Positions 48,660 through 58,980 are shown, counted from the stretch's first letter. The stretch: 64,000 bases of DNA from Promethearchaeota archaeon (GCA_016840165.1 JAEOSU010000050.1:1-64000), one strand, 5' to 3'. Program-made: numbers and translations. Notes: generated from the letters alone by a model not told the origin.

Positions 48660-49196
48660 TCAAATAGAATACTTATTATATAATTCTTGGATAATTAGAT
48701 TAAATGCTTCGTCAACACCTTGGCCTGTATTAGCGGAAGTCAAGGAAAAGCTAATGAAATTATACTTTTCAGCTAAATTTTTTATATCAAGTAAGTTTAA
48801 ATCATCTTCCTCTACTAAATCAACCTTATTAGCAAATAAAACCATAGGGATTTCTCCACAGTATTTTCTTAGATTTTGAACCCAATTTTTTACATGATCA
48901 AAGCTAGTTTTCCCTAATTCATTTTCTTCAAGGCTGTAAACTACGATGGACGCTTTGCTCTCTTTATAAAATATGGGCTGAAGAAAATCAAAATCCTCTT
49001 GCCCTGCTATGTCCCAGAAGACTAAATTTACGATGTCATCCTCAATTACCTTCTCAAATCGTGAAAACTGGGCACCAATAGTTTTGATATAATCTTTTTC
49101 AAACGTTCCTTTTGTAAATTTTTTAATAAGAGATGTTTTCCCTACCGCACCATCTCCTACTACTGAAATCTTAAATTGATATTCTCCTTTACTCAT
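48660..49196 (-). CDS. Rab/Ras-like small GTPase
   Basis: A 178-residue single-domain GTPase. All five G motifs are present: GDGAVGKTSL, the switch I Thr in KTIGAQF, WDIAGQEDF, NKVD and TSAN in SLTSANTG. The WDIAGQE string and IGAQF-type switch are as in eukaryotic Rab proteins. The C terminus (ELYNKYSI) has no cysteine for prenylation, as usual in Asgards. Its partners may be the HEAT and TPR-longin proteins on either side. Confidence 0.95.
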   Translation of the reverse strand: MSKGEYQFKISVVGDGAVGKTSLIKKFTKGTFEKDYIKTIGAQFSRFEKVIEDDIVNLVFWDIAGQEDFDFLQPIFYKESKASIVVYSLEENELGKTSFDHVKNWVQNLRKYCGEIPMVLFANKVDLVEEDDLNLLDIKNLAEKYNFISFSLTSANTGQGVDEAFNLIIQELYNKYSI

Positions 49197-49299
49197 AATT
49201 CTTAGTATTTATCTAAAGAGATTACGTCTTAATAATTTAGAATTATCTCTCTATGAATTTAAACTTTTAATGCTATTAAAAGAATAAAAGTAAAAGAAT

Positions 49300-51231
49300 T
49301 TATATTGGTTGATTTAATTCTACATTTTTGTAGACAAAAGTATTAGTTATTAATGATTCAAGTAAAGGAATATCATTTAGGTGAATAGATTTACCCTTTT
49401 CACAATTAATCATAAATTTTTCCCAAATTATATCTTGCTTTTTCAAACTTTCAGTAAAATAATTAATTCTTTGATGAGCATAATAAGAATTACCACTAAA
49501 GATATAGGTTATGTAAAAAGGTTTAAGGTATTTCATTAAAAGCGTATATTCTCCGAAGACTGCTCGATCTAATCCTTGAGAAAAGGTTTCTTTAATGAAA
49601 TAATCTATCGTTGTTAGAAATCCACTAATAATTTGGGTTTCAAATTTTTTTTCCTTAATAAATGAATGCGAAAATAGGGGAGTTCCTCCTTCTGTGATAA
49701 TTAAGATTATTACTGGATCCTCTTCAGAAATTTCAAGAGAAAACTTCCGATTAAATAACATATTTTCAATATGTACGTTTAATTCAGCTAATTCGATTCT
49801 TTCTTTTATAGGAGCTTCATTTTCTATAAGGGATTCCCACACGTTCAGGTTCTGTAGTATTTTGTCGTGTTCATATGAGATTTTTTCCCCCAATAACTTT
49901 AGATTATTTTTATCAGCGAGATCTTGAGCCTCAGTTAATTTTTTCCTAGCACTATTCAAATCTCCTTTTAATAAAGCAAATTTTGCTTGTAATAGATAAG
50001 TCTCTGCTAAAATCCAAAACGAATTTTGACTTTTTGCTATATTGATTAATTTTTCAAGTAATAAATTTAGTTCCTCTAATACTTCCAATTCAGCAGTAAA
50101 TCGAAATTCCTCTACTAATAAATCACACAGGTTTATTAAAGCTTTCATTGTTAATTCCCCAGAAATTACGTCTTGCTTTACTATTTCTTCGAAGATACTT
50201 TGTGCTTTGGCACGATCTTGAATTCGATTCTTTGTCTTTAAAATAAAACCTTCACAAAAATTGGCATATAATTCCGCAAATGGATTTTTTTCTTTTTCAC
50301 ATATCTCTTTCAATTTAATTAAATATTCTTCAGCTATCTCGTTTTTACCCATTAAAACTAAGACTTCGATCATACTTGCTAACGTACTCATCAAAATATA
50401 TGTAGCATTAACTTTATTAGCTAATTCAAAAGCCTTATTAAGAGATTCCAAAGCTTTATCTAATTCTCCTTTTTGGCTATAGATCATTGAAAGGTTATTA
50501 AAAATACCCATCTCAATCATAACAGTATTATTTTTTTTTGATGCTTCTTCATGATAAAACAAGGCTTTTTCTAAATCACCTGTCATTATATAAATACATC
50601 CAATAGTGGTTAAATTGATAGCCGCAAGAGTATTATTCCCCAACTTCTCTACAAGATGTTGACATTTGTAAGAATATTTTATAGCTAAATCTATATCAAT
50701 TCTTATGAAGGTATAAAGAGATCCTAATTGATAATACATCTCCGCTAATACAAATGTATCGGCAATTCCTTCAAGAAGACTCAATAATTCGTCTTCATAG
50801 AGCAAATCACTTTTCCCTTGTTGCATATGCCCACAATTATTGCCAATATATATCATTGATTGCAAAAGATTACGACTTTCTTCTGAAATATCAGCTAGGC
50901 TTTTTAATTTCTGCTCAGCTTCATCGAGGTATTGATATCCTTTTTCATAATTTCCTAACCAGCATGATGCATGACCCATCATCGCTAAAATTTCAACTAG
51001 TTGAGGACTTAACGCTTCTTTACGAATAGCACGATAAACTTTTTTAGCATATTTCAATGTTTCTGGAAAATTTCCCAATCTCATTACTGATTTTGCTTTA
51101 TAGAAAGATATCGAGATTAATTCTATTTTTCGGAGATCAGTCTTTTTCTCGATTTTATTCAGTAATTCGATAGCTTCTTGGAACTTATCTTGTTCTATTA
51201 ATTTCTTAACTTCCTCTAATTCATTCGAAAT
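49300..51231 (-). CDS. TPR protein with C-terminal longin-like domain
   Basis: The longest ATG-started frame has 594 residues and begins at 51084 (MRLGNFPETLKYAKKV). The reading frame stays open for 49 codons upstream and those encode a clean TPR pair (NELEEVKKLIEQDKFQEAIE, then ELLNKIEKK), bounded by a TAA at 51235-51237. Only ATT or ATC fits as start there, so initiation may be at ATT (51231), or a base error hides an ATG; I set the end accordingly. About 10 TPR units run to residue 420. The last 150 residues (DPVIILIITEGGTPLFSHSF; FGEYTLLMKYLKPFYITYIF) are a longin/roadblock-like domain, often attached to Asgard GTPase partners. It lies upstream of the Rab-like GTPase on the same strand. 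Confidence 0.8.
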   Translation of the reverse strand: MSNELEEVKKLIEQDKFQEAIELLNKIEKKTDLRKIELISISFYKAKSVMRLGNFPETLKYAKKVYRAIRKEALSPQLVEILAMMGHASCWLGNYEKGYQYLDEAEQKLKSLADISEESRNLLQSMIYIGNNCGHMQQGKSDLLYEDELLSLLEGIADTFVLAEMYYQLGSLYTFIRIDIDLAIKYSYKCQHLVEKLGNNTLAAINLTTIGCIYIMTGDLEKALFYHEEASKKNNTVMIEMGIFNNLSMIYSQKGELDKALESLNKAFELANKVNATYILMSTLASMIEVLVLMGKNEIAEEYLIKLKEICEKEKNPFAELYANFCEGFILKTKNRIQDRAKAQSIFEEIVKQDVISGELTMKALINLCDLLVEEFRFTAELEVLEELNLLLEKLINIAKSQNSFWILAETYLLQAKFALLKGDLNSARKKLTEAQDLADKNNLKLLGEKISYEHDKILQNLNVWESLIENEAPIKERIELAELNVHIENMLFNRKFSLEISEEDPVIILIITEGGTPLFSHSFIKEKKFETQIISGFLTTIDYFIKETFSQGLDRAVFGEYTLLMKYLKPFYITYIFSGNSYYAHQRINYFTESLKKQDIIWEKFMINCEKGKSIHLNDIPLLESLITNTFVYKNVELNQPI

Positions 51232-51400
51232 GATTTATATCCCTTCATTGAAACTCATTAACGAATTTCCATTTTATTTTTATCATTTCATAAATAAAAT
51301 GTAGGAATCCTTACTTCAAAATTATTTTTTTGAATATTTATTTATTATGTTTTCAAAAATAATTAATGGAAAAAAAAGTAAAAATAAAAAAAAAATTTGA

Positions 51401-54400
51401 TTATTTCTTGCGTTTTTGTATAAATATCAATCCAATTATGGAAATTGTCATAATAATCAAAAATGAACTTCCAAACGGAATACTTGGAGGAGGTTCAACG
51501 GGATTATCTTCTTGAATTGTTAGCTTTACAGTGTCAGTGGCAAAATTTCCCGCAAGATCAGTGAAATTGATAGTAAATAAGTGCTCTCCCACTGATAATC
51601 CCTCTGGAATGGTATAAGTTACATTATTTCCACTCGTCCAAAGTGTGGGACCCGCTACGATACCATGACCTTCATGTTCGACAGTAAATGTAGCTGGATG
51701 AGCATCGGTTGCAATCCAAACGAAACACTCATCAGTATATCCCGTAAAACACCCATAATCTTCTGGAGCATAAGTAATCACAGGATCTACCGTATCACCT
51801 ACAGTGAATTTAACTGTATCAATTATGAAATTTTCATAATCATCCGTAAAATTGATGGTGTAATAATATTCTCCGAATGGGAGTCCATCCGGTATTCCGT
51901 AATTAACTGCAACTCCACTAGACCACGCTGTTGGACCTGCTACGATTCCAGAACCTTGAAGTTCAATAGTATAGGTATTAGGATTATCATCAGTTGCCAT
52001 CCATTGTAAATTCACTCCCGTGTATCCTAGCTCAACAGCAATATCACTTGGAGCATCTGTAATGATAGGATCTTCTATATCTTCAACGGTAAACTTTACG
52101 GTATCTGTGATAAAATGCCCATAATCATCCGTAAAATTGATAGTGTAAAAATATTCTCCTAAACCAAATCCCTCTGGGACGTTATAAATAATCGGTATTC
52201 CACTAGACCACGCCGTTGAATCTACTACGTTTCCAGAACCTTGAAGTTCAATTGTATAATTATAGGGATTTTCATCAGTTACCGTCCATTGAAAATTCAC
52301 GCCAGAATATCCTAATCCAACTATTTTGTCGACTGGAGTGAAGGTAATCACAGGATTTTCTGTATCTTGAATAGTAACCTCTACCGTATCAGTTGCAAAA
52401 TTACCGTTATCATCCGTGAAATTGATCGTGTACGTATAAGTACCCACTCCTAATCCATCAGGAATATCATAGGACACTTCAACTCCACTAGACCAGGAAG
52501 TTGGACCCGCCACGTTTCCAGAGCCTTGAAGTTCAATAGTATAGGTACTAGGATTATCATCAGTAGCCGTCCATGAGATATCCTTTTCGGTATAACCACA
52601 TTCGAGAATCAAGTCACTCGGGTTTTCAGTAATGATTGGATCATCTAGATCAGCTCTCTCTCTGATTTGAACAACCACTAAACCTTGAGAACGACTAGCC
52701 ACAAATGCATAATCACCGTCTACATATACTCCAGTACACTCATCTATCGTATCTGAATCAGTAGAAGAACCAGTCCTGTAATCTATTACTGTTAATCTAT
52801 CTGAACTAGCAATATATGCATAATAACCACTCACATAAACTTTATTGGCGCTTATTCCTAAAGTACCTATTCTTCCTGCTAATACAGGAACAAGAGGATT
52901 GGATATATCAATTAGGTTTAAAACACCTCCATGAACATTACTATGTTCCGCTATAAAAGCGTAATCACCATAAACATCTACTCCATGAGCATAATAAACT
53001 GGATCTATATAAATCGGATCTCCTGGTGTAGTTGGATCAGTGATATCGATGATTGCTAACCCATCAGCACCAACGGTCATATAGGCATAATCTCCATCTA
53101 TCTTGACATCAGTTGCATACCCTATTGTACTCTTCTGCCCGACTAATACGGGAGTGGTCGGGTCACTGATATCTATGACTGCTAAGCCGTAAATACCATT
53201 TGCCACATAGGCATAATCACCGCTTATATCTACAGCTTTTGCATAACCATCAGTATCTACGTAAGTCGGAGCTCCTGGCGAGGTTGGATTCCTGATATCG
53301 ATAATCGCTAAGCCCGAATAACTAGAGGCTACATAGGCATAATTTCCATCGACATTCACATCCCATGCATAATCAGTTGTATTCATGTTAATCACTGTTT
53401 CTGGTGCAAAAGGTTCAAAAATATCAACCACAGTCAACCCTTGGTCATAATCTGCAATAAAAGCGTAATTTCCATCAATGCAGACTTGATTTGTCTCTCC
53501 CATTGTAATTTCATTATCGATTATTAAAGGGTCAATATTTTTAGATATATCCACAACTGCTAAGCCTACACTGCCAGATATATAAGCATGATTTCCTTCT
53601 ATACATATCCCTCTTGCCCATCCATCAATATCTTTATAAGCAATGTGATTTGGAAAAGGTGGATACATTATATCAATAAGTCCCATTCCATATACATCAA
53701 TAGTATATGCATAATCCCCTATAATAGAAACATCTATAACGCTGTAAGTATCCTCATAAACAGGAGTTCCTGGGTTTGTAGGATTTCCCACATAGATATA
53801 TGCTAATCCAGCACTTCCAACCGCAACAAAAGCATTATCACCGCTTACATACAAAGATTGAGCGTATCCGTTTGCAGGTTCATTCGCCGCTATTCCAGGA
53901 CTGCTGGGATCAGAAACATCAATTACAGTCAAACCAGCATTTCCATCTGCAATATATGCATAATTACCGCTTACGTATACTCCATTAGCCACATCAAATG
54001 TTGTTATATTAACAGGAATCCCTGGACTGGTTGGATCAGAAATATCTATAATCGCTAAACCATTATTATCATCCGCAACATATGCGTAGTTGCCGCTTAC
54101 ATATACATCCCAAGCACATTCAGTATAGACATTAGCAACTAATACTGGATGTTCAGGATCGGAAACATCAATAATCGCTAGGCCATTTTTACTCATTCCG
54201 TTATATGCCACATATGCATAATTTCCACTTACATATACAGCCTGAGCCCACCCAGATGGTATATCCTCGTAAATGGGAGCTCCCGGGTTGGTAGGATCTG
54301 AGATATCAATTACCGCTAATCCTTTCCAATCATCTGCTATGTAAGCGTAATCACCACTCACATATACATCATAACCCCCACCTTCCGTCTCTCTATAATA

Positions 54401-54571
54401 AATATAAGAATTTTTGAGATTATCCTGTTCGAAATCTTCTATCTTTGCTAAAAAATCGAATTCTCCTTGAATCACATTGGTAAAAATGGGGAGGAGAAAT
54501 AATACTAAAGTTAGAATTAGAATAGTTCTTGATTTTCGTTTTTTATTTATTGTATATTTAATTATTATCAA
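51401..54571 (-). CDS. Large LVIVD beta-propeller surface protein with Ig-like repeats
   Basis: A 1056-residue exported protein. Residues 1-36 form a signal peptide (basic, then ILILTLVLFLLPIFTNVIQG). About 14 LVIVD repeats of near 42 residues follow (units read like VYVSGDYAYIADDWKGLAVI and DISDPTNPG), which fold into propellers. The C-terminal third has four beta-sandwich repeats of near 85 residues (ITFTPVDKIVGLGYSGVN and similar; each with NFTDDYG-like ends). Last comes a Pro linker, a transmembrane segment (SSFLIIMTISIIGLIFIQ) and KRKK, which matches CTERM-type cell-surface sorting signals. Role: S-layer or adhesion protein, inferred. DNA repeats in this gene reflect the protein repeats. 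Confidence 0.9.
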   Translation of the reverse strand: MIIIKYTINKKRKSRTILILTLVLFLLPIFTNVIQGEFDFLAKIEDFEQDNLKNSYIYYRETEGGGYDVYVSGDYAYIADDWKGLAVIDISDPTNPGAPIYEDIPSGWAQAVYVSGNYAYVAYNGMSKNGLAIIDVSDPEHPVLVANVYTECAWDVYVSGNYAYVADDNNGLAIIDISDPTSPGIPVNITTFDVANGVYVSGNYAYIADGNAGLTVIDVSDPSSPGIAANEPANGYAQSLYVSGDNAFVAVGSAGLAYIYVGNPTNPGTPVYEDTYSVIDVSIIGDYAYTIDVYGMGLIDIMYPPFPNHIAYKDIDGWARGICIEGNHAYISGSVGLAVVDISKNIDPLIIDNEITMGETNQVCIDGNYAFIADYDQGLTVVDIFEPFAPETVINMNTTDYAWDVNVDGNYAYVASSYSGLAIIDIRNPTSPGAPTYVDTDGYAKAVDISGDYAYVANGIYGLAVIDISDPTTPVLVGQKSTIGYATDVKIDGDYAYMTVGADGLAIIDITDPTTPGDPIYIDPVYYAHGVDVYGDYAFIAEHSNVHGGVLNLIDISNPLVPVLAGRIGTLGISANKVYVSGYYAYIASSDRLTVIDYRTGSSTDSDTIDECTGVYVDGDYAFVASRSQGLVVVQIRERADLDDPIITENPSDLILECGYTEKDISWTATDDNPSTYTIELQGSGNVAGPTSWSSGVEVSYDIPDGLGVGTYTYTINFTDDNGNFATDTVEVTIQDTENPVITFTPVDKIVGLGYSGVNFQWTVTDENPYNYTIELQGSGNVVDSTAWSSGIPIIYNVPEGFGLGEYFYTINFTDDYGHFITDTVKFTVEDIEDPIITDAPSDIAVELGYTGVNLQWMATDDNPNTYTIELQGSGIVAGPTAWSSGVAVNYGIPDGLPFGEYYYTINFTDDYENFIIDTVKFTVGDTVDPVITYAPEDYGCFTGYTDECFVWIATDAHPATFTVEHEGHGIVAGPTLWTSGNNVTYTIPEGLSVGEHLFTINFTDLAGNFATDTVKLTIQEDNPVEPPPSIPFGSSFLIIMTISIIGLIFIQKRKK

Positions 54572-55109
54572 CTCATTTTTTCATTGTAAATTGTTCTTAG
54601 GCATCAAAATGATGCTTTAATGGGAAATCAAGCTTTTTTACATATATGGTTATAGTTTCAATAATTTCATGAAACTTTTATTGGCACATGAAATTTTTAA
54701 TTCAATTTTATCAAAATGAGGTGAAATAATCAAAGATTTGCTATTTCTATTTCAGGCTTATGGTTCATATTTATTTACTATAAACGGTTGCCTAGATAGC
54801 AATAGTAAATCCGAGGACTATACACAATACGATTGATCGATTTATGCGCGAAAGTCTTTAATAGATCTTTCCTTAACGAAGATTCAGCTTTCAAAATGCA
54901 TCTAGTTTTGTATTAATAATTTAATGCAAATAAAGGAAAATAAAAAAAAGGTGTTTGTTTGTTGGATTTAACTATGATATAGACTCACAATTATGACCAT
55001 AGCTCCAATAGTTTTATAAAAATTCCATGATTACATGAAAGTTTCAACAGAAAATATAAATAAATCCTACATTGATATATAATTTAATAGATCTAACTTA
55101 TGTGATTCT
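54572..55109. other. Long divergent intergenic region
   Basis: About 538 AT-rich bases between the divergent surface-protein and regulator genes, without a convincing coding frame. A 7-base inverted repeat (AGTTTCA and TGAAACT, 54654-54660 and 54670-54676) is the clearest structure. CATGAAA-type words recur near 54670, 54690 and 55036. The part next to the regulator is AT-rich and should hold its promoter. The rest is unassigned and large for this dense window. Confidence 0.35.
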
Positions 55110-57029
55110 ATGTCGACAGGAAATATAAATTACCCTCCAAAAAATATTTATGACCCTTCTAGCGAAAAAAGTCCGGACTACGATCATCTTATCTTATGGA
55201 TGTTGTGCAACAATAAGAGTTGTACATGGGCGGATTTTAATGAAGAACCAATGAAAATCCCTGGAGGAACATTATCGAGACATTTGAAAAAGTTAATGGC
55301 TTTAGATTATATCGAAAAAATTTCAAGAGGGTTATATAAGATCACCTCAGAAGGTAAAAAGAAATTTCATGAACTTTCTAGTGCGAAAAGAAAGATTAGA
55401 AGGCTCAATTATCCTCCAAGAATAATTTTGAGAAGGGGAAGAAATTATGATCATTGGATTCTCTGGATGGTCTATAACAATAGATATTGTAAAAGAAGTG
55501 ACTTCATCAAAAGTCCACTTTCTATTAACCAATCATCTTTATCAAAGAGTCTGAACAGTTTAAGTATGAAAGGTTTTGTCATAAAACAAGATTCTAAATA
55601 TCTAATTACTCAATCAGGAAAGGTAGAATATTCTAAAATGCTCGAAAATTATGACTTGGACCGACAGACCATCTTAGAAGAAGAAAGTAAGCGAATAAGA
55701 GAAATGACGGACAAAACGCTAGATTTTTTCAATAAATACCGTATCGTTGATAAACACATCCAACTCCAGTTTCTTAAAATGCTTTTAGATTTTAGTTTTG
55801 ATAAGGTAAAACCCTTACTAAAAAGTGAAGAGAATTTTCATAAAATATTACTTTATTTCGCGATGAATAATCCAAATCGATATCCTGAGTATATTTCGCG
55901 AGAAGAATTTTCAAAGTTTTATAAAATTAAACAAACTACTTTGGATTATTACCTAACGGAAATTTGTGAGGGAAAAATCTATCCTGTTCGATTCTTTGAA
56001 TTAAAAAGCCTTTCTGGGGAAATATATTATCTTCAGACTGGGGAAAAGTTAGAGAAATTGTTGAGGATTATAACCCAAGAACATATCGCTAATTCTACCT
56101 ACATAAATGAATTACAATCAAATAAAGAGAAACAGTCAGTTATAAGCATTATTGATGAGGTTGTAAATAAGATATTAGATGAATCTTGCGGAACAATACT
56201 TCATACTGATTTCGAAGAAGCATTACGTGAGTTACTTCCAAGCTATATCCAATATCTTACCTATAAAATAGAAAGCAAAAAAGAAATGATAGATTCATAT
56301 GATAAAATAGAACATATAATATGGCAGAATATTGCAGAAGTCTTTGAACAAGAAGCTCGTCACGTACTCCGAGATCAATATGAGGAAAAGATCGAGGAGA
56401 TCGATAGGCTTCTTGAATCGGATCCTCTCAATTACGATTTATATAATATGAAACTTAGCACTCTGATTTATTTTAATCAATACAATACAATATTGAGTTT
56501 ATTGGACGAGATGCTTGATCTTTTTCCTAATAAAGAAATTAATCTCAGGTTGAAAAAGGCATCAATTTTGAAGAAAATGAAGGATCCCGAAGGAGGATTA
56601 GAAATAATTGAAGACCTCAATAATAAATATCCTAAAAATCATGAACTTCAAAATTTTCAGGCTCATTGGTTAAAATATTTAGATAAGCGGGATGAAGCGG
56701 TAAAAATTATTAAAAATTTGATCAAAAATGAACCTGAAAATGGATTTTATTATGATAGCTATGGTGAGGTATTAATGTATTTTGAAGAGTATCAAGAAGC
56801 TATTAAAAAATTCGGAAAAGCTCTTTCTCTTGATCCTAAAGCGTGGTATGCCTACCAAACATATAGTAAGTTGGGGATTTGCTATAAAACATTAGGAAAG
56901 GACGATTTAGCATCGCGTGATTTAACTAAAGCCAAAGAAATTATTAAGCATTCTGCGGAAAGCATTAGTACCGATACCAGACAACAATGGCTTACTATTA
57001 TTAATCTTTTCCTCGGAAATGAAGATTAG
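55110..57029 (+). CDS. Winged-helix regulator with TPR C-terminal domain
   Basis: A 639-residue protein. Two tandem winged helices occupy residues about 18-90 and 108-175 (YDHLILWMLCNNKSCTWADF; YDHWILWMVYNNRYCKRSDF), clearly duplicates of each other. A third, helical region reaches about 420. The C terminus holds four or five TPR units (NHELQNFQAHWLKYLDKRDE; GFYYDSYGEVLMYFEEYQEA). The design of a DNA-binding head with a TPR tail recurs in Lokiarchaea. A target cannot be named. It uses TAG to stop. Confidence 0.8.
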   Translation: MSTGNINYPPKNIYDPSSEKSPDYDHLILWMLCNNKSCTWADFNEEPMKIPGGTLSRHLKKLMALDYIEKISRGLYKITSEGKKKFHELSSAKRKIRRLNYPPRIILRRGRNYDHWILWMVYNNRYCKRSDFIKSPLSINQSSLSKSLNSLSMKGFVIKQDSKYLITQSGKVEYSKMLENYDLDRQTILEEESKRIREMTDKTLDFFNKYRIVDKHIQLQFLKMLLDFSFDKVKPLLKSEENFHKILLYFAMNNPNRYPEYISREEFSKFYKIKQTTLDYYLTEICEGKIYPVRFFELKSLSGEIYYLQTGEKLEKLLRIITQEHIANSTYINELQSNKEKQSVISIIDEVVNKILDESCGTILHTDFEEALRELLPSYIQYLTYKIESKKEMIDSYDKIEHIIWQNIAEVFEQEARHVLRDQYEEKIEEIDRLLESDPLNYDLYNMKLSTLIYFNQYNTILSLLDEMLDLFPNKEINLRLKKASILKKMKDPEGGLEIIEDLNNKYPKNHELQNFQAHWLKYLDKRDEAVKIIKNLIKNEPENGFYYDSYGEVLMYFEEYQEAIKKFGKALSLDPKAWYAYQTYSKLGICYKTLGKDDLASRDLTKAKEIIKHSAESISTDTRQQWLTIINLFLGNED

Positions 57030-57050
57030 TGGTAAATGACCATTTTCATA

Positions 57051-58082
57051 TTAAAGATGAAATTCCGTCCCTACTACTCCTAATGTATGCGCAGGATGAT
57101 CAGACATTAACTTGTTAAAATTAAAGCCTGTACAATGCATCCCACATATGATCTCTGGATCGATCTCTTTAAAATATTCCACCTTATTCTTGACCTTATC
57201 TATTGGATTCCATTCTTCATGAAATCCGCCTATAACTGCGTATACCTTGTTGATACCGGTCAATTTCTGTCCGTGTTTAATGGTATTTTGAATACCACAA
57301 TGACCGCATCCAGTAAGTATGACCAAACCTTTATCTTTTATGTTAAAATAAAGTGCTGTTTCATCACGAAATGTGTGTTCTTCAAAATCTTTTCTTCCTT
57401 TCTGGAGGTAGATATTTTTTGTTACTTCATCTGGATCAAAGAGTTCAATCTCACCACTTGTTACAATCCCTTTATATAACTCGACTGGTTCATTTGTTTC
57501 AATCATTTTGATTTTGTTTTGTTCCGCTAGATCAACCACCATCTTTTTATTAAGAAGTGGTAATTTTTTGCTCCCTCTTATTCTTCCTTCCTTCTCTAAT
57601 TCTTTTAATCCGAGCGAGAGTTCTTCCTTGGAAAGTTCTTCTCCTGGCTTTTGTATTATTATAACCGTTTGGGCATAACATTTCGGGTTGAAGATAAATT
57701 CCGTCCCTGCATTTAATTGAGGAAGCAAGCTTAATAGCCCCCCGAAATGGTCGAAATGCCCATGAGTAAGGATTAGTTTCTCAACTTCAGTTAAATCCAC
57801 CCCTAATTGTTTCGAATTTTCAAATATGGATTGAGTTAAGCTTCCTGTATCCATTAAAAATAAGTGTTTGGAATCATTATCCTCTATTTCAATGGCCATT
57901 GATAGACCATGCTCCCCAACAACTCTATTAGCAGCAATATTTGGTTGAATGACCTTACCTTTGAATTTCTCTTCGGTTAAAACTGTTATGCTCGTAAGGT
58001 TATTAGTCAATACTTTTAAACTTACTTTACCTGATTCAATATTACTTGAAAAAACTGCCATATCTTTATCACTAATAATCAA
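57051..58082 (-). CDS. Metallo-beta-lactamase-fold hydrolase (DHPS-like family)
   Basis: A 343-residue MBL-fold enzyme. Metal ligands are in LTHGHFDHFGGLL, LTGCGHCGIQNT and GGFHEEW, followed by a late GMHCTGF. The arrangement with GxGHxG and a C-terminal HCTG is that of the 7,8-dihydropterin-6-yl-methyl-(ribofuranosyl)aminobenzene 5'-phosphate synthase (DHPS) type, in the methanopterin pathway. The real substrate cannot be proved. Its stop is 22 bases from the regulator's end (convergent). Confidence 0.87.
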   Translation of the reverse strand: MIISDKDMAVFSSNIESGKVSLKVLTNNLTSITVLTEEKFKGKVIQPNIAANRVVGEHGLSMAIEIEDNDSKHLFLMDTGSLTQSIFENSKQLGVDLTEVEKLILTHGHFDHFGGLLSLLPQLNAGTEFIFNPKCYAQTVIIIQKPGEELSKEELSLGLKELEKEGRIRGSKKLPLLNKKMVVDLAEQNKIKMIETNEPVELYKGIVTSGEIELFDPDEVTKNIYLQKGRKDFEEHTFRDETALYFNIKDKGLVILTGCGHCGIQNTIKHGQKLTGINKVYAVIGGFHEEWNPIDKVKNKVEYFKEIDPEIICGMHCTGFNFNKLMSDHPAHTLGVVGTEFHL

Positions 58083-58243
58083 AAATTTTATATGAATAAT
58101 TATGCATAAAAATATATCATCTATAGTCTTTAAAAATATGATTTTTAACTAAGATTTTATATAAGAAATCTAAACCGTGTGAAGCAAGATACTTTTTATA
58201 CAAATATAACCAATACTTGAATAATATAATTTTTAGATTTAAT

Positions 58244-58954
58244 ATGATAATTATGAAATTACGAGAAAAAATCAATAATCTAAGAAAGCTCTTATTCGAT
58301 AGACTTATTAATTATAAAATGGTAAGGATTTCTACGATTGCGGTCATTTTAGTTTACATTCCATTAATTATTATCGGTATTATTATTGCTGCATATTTCG
58401 ATCCCGATGGTTATTCGATTTTAACCAATTGGATAAGTGATCTTGGGGGAAGTCCCCATACTCCTGCTCCCTATTTATATGACATCGCATGTATAGTGGC
58501 TGGTACTCTGACAATACCTTTGACTTTTTATATGGAAAACTTATTAGCTCCATTGCCAAAAAGACAAGGAAGTCAAATACATTATTCTCGCATGAGATTT
58601 CGATTAGTAAGCTCTGCGTTTCTTGTTAATTTAATTGGAAATATTGGTTATATTGGTGTTGGTATATTTAGTGAAAATCGGGATTATTATAATCTCCATA
58701 CCATTACTTCAAGTCTAGCTTTTGGAGGGTTTACATTAGGCGCATTTTTCATGGGTTGGGTAATTGTTCTTTATGATACTAAAATCCCTAAATTACTTGG
58801 TATTTATGGAATTGTTGGACCTTTAACCACGATTATCATCTTTCTTCTAATAAACAATCCCCTATGGGAATGGTTGCTTTTATTTTCGATACTCGCATGG
58901 ATAATTCCGCTCTCCTTGATTGTCTTTAACAAACAAGAATTAAAGCCACAATAA
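58244..58954 (+). CDS. DUF998-type membrane protein
   Basis: A protein of 236 residues from the ATG of MIIMKLREK; a TTG nine codons upstream is also in frame, but it is a weaker start. Six transmembrane helices are visible (for example IAVILVYIPLIIIGIIIAAY; IVGPLTTIIIFLLINN). The loop NWISDLGGSPHTPAPYLYDI, with its SDLG and conserved Pro, is the signature of DUF998. Function of this family is not known. Confidence 0.85.
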   Translation: MIIMKLREKINNLRKLLFDRLINYKMVRISTIAVILVYIPLIIIGIIIAAYFDPDGYSILTNWISDLGGSPHTPAPYLYDIACIVAGTLTIPLTFYMENLLAPLPKRQGSQIHYSRMRFRLVSSAFLVNLIGNIGYIGVGIFSENRDYYNLHTITSSLAFGGFTLGAFFMGWVIVLYDTKIPKLLGIYGIVGPLTTIIIFLLINNPLWEWLLLFSILAWIIPLSLIVFNKQELKPQ

Positions 58955-58980
58955 TTAATATCTTAGATCATAATTTTTCT

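Noticed and set aside
51401..54571. The repeated DNA here as a tandem repeat array or CRISPR
   Set aside because: Unit length of near 126 bases with codon-level variation, and continuous protein repeats, show that the pattern reflects LVIVD and Ig-like protein repeats.
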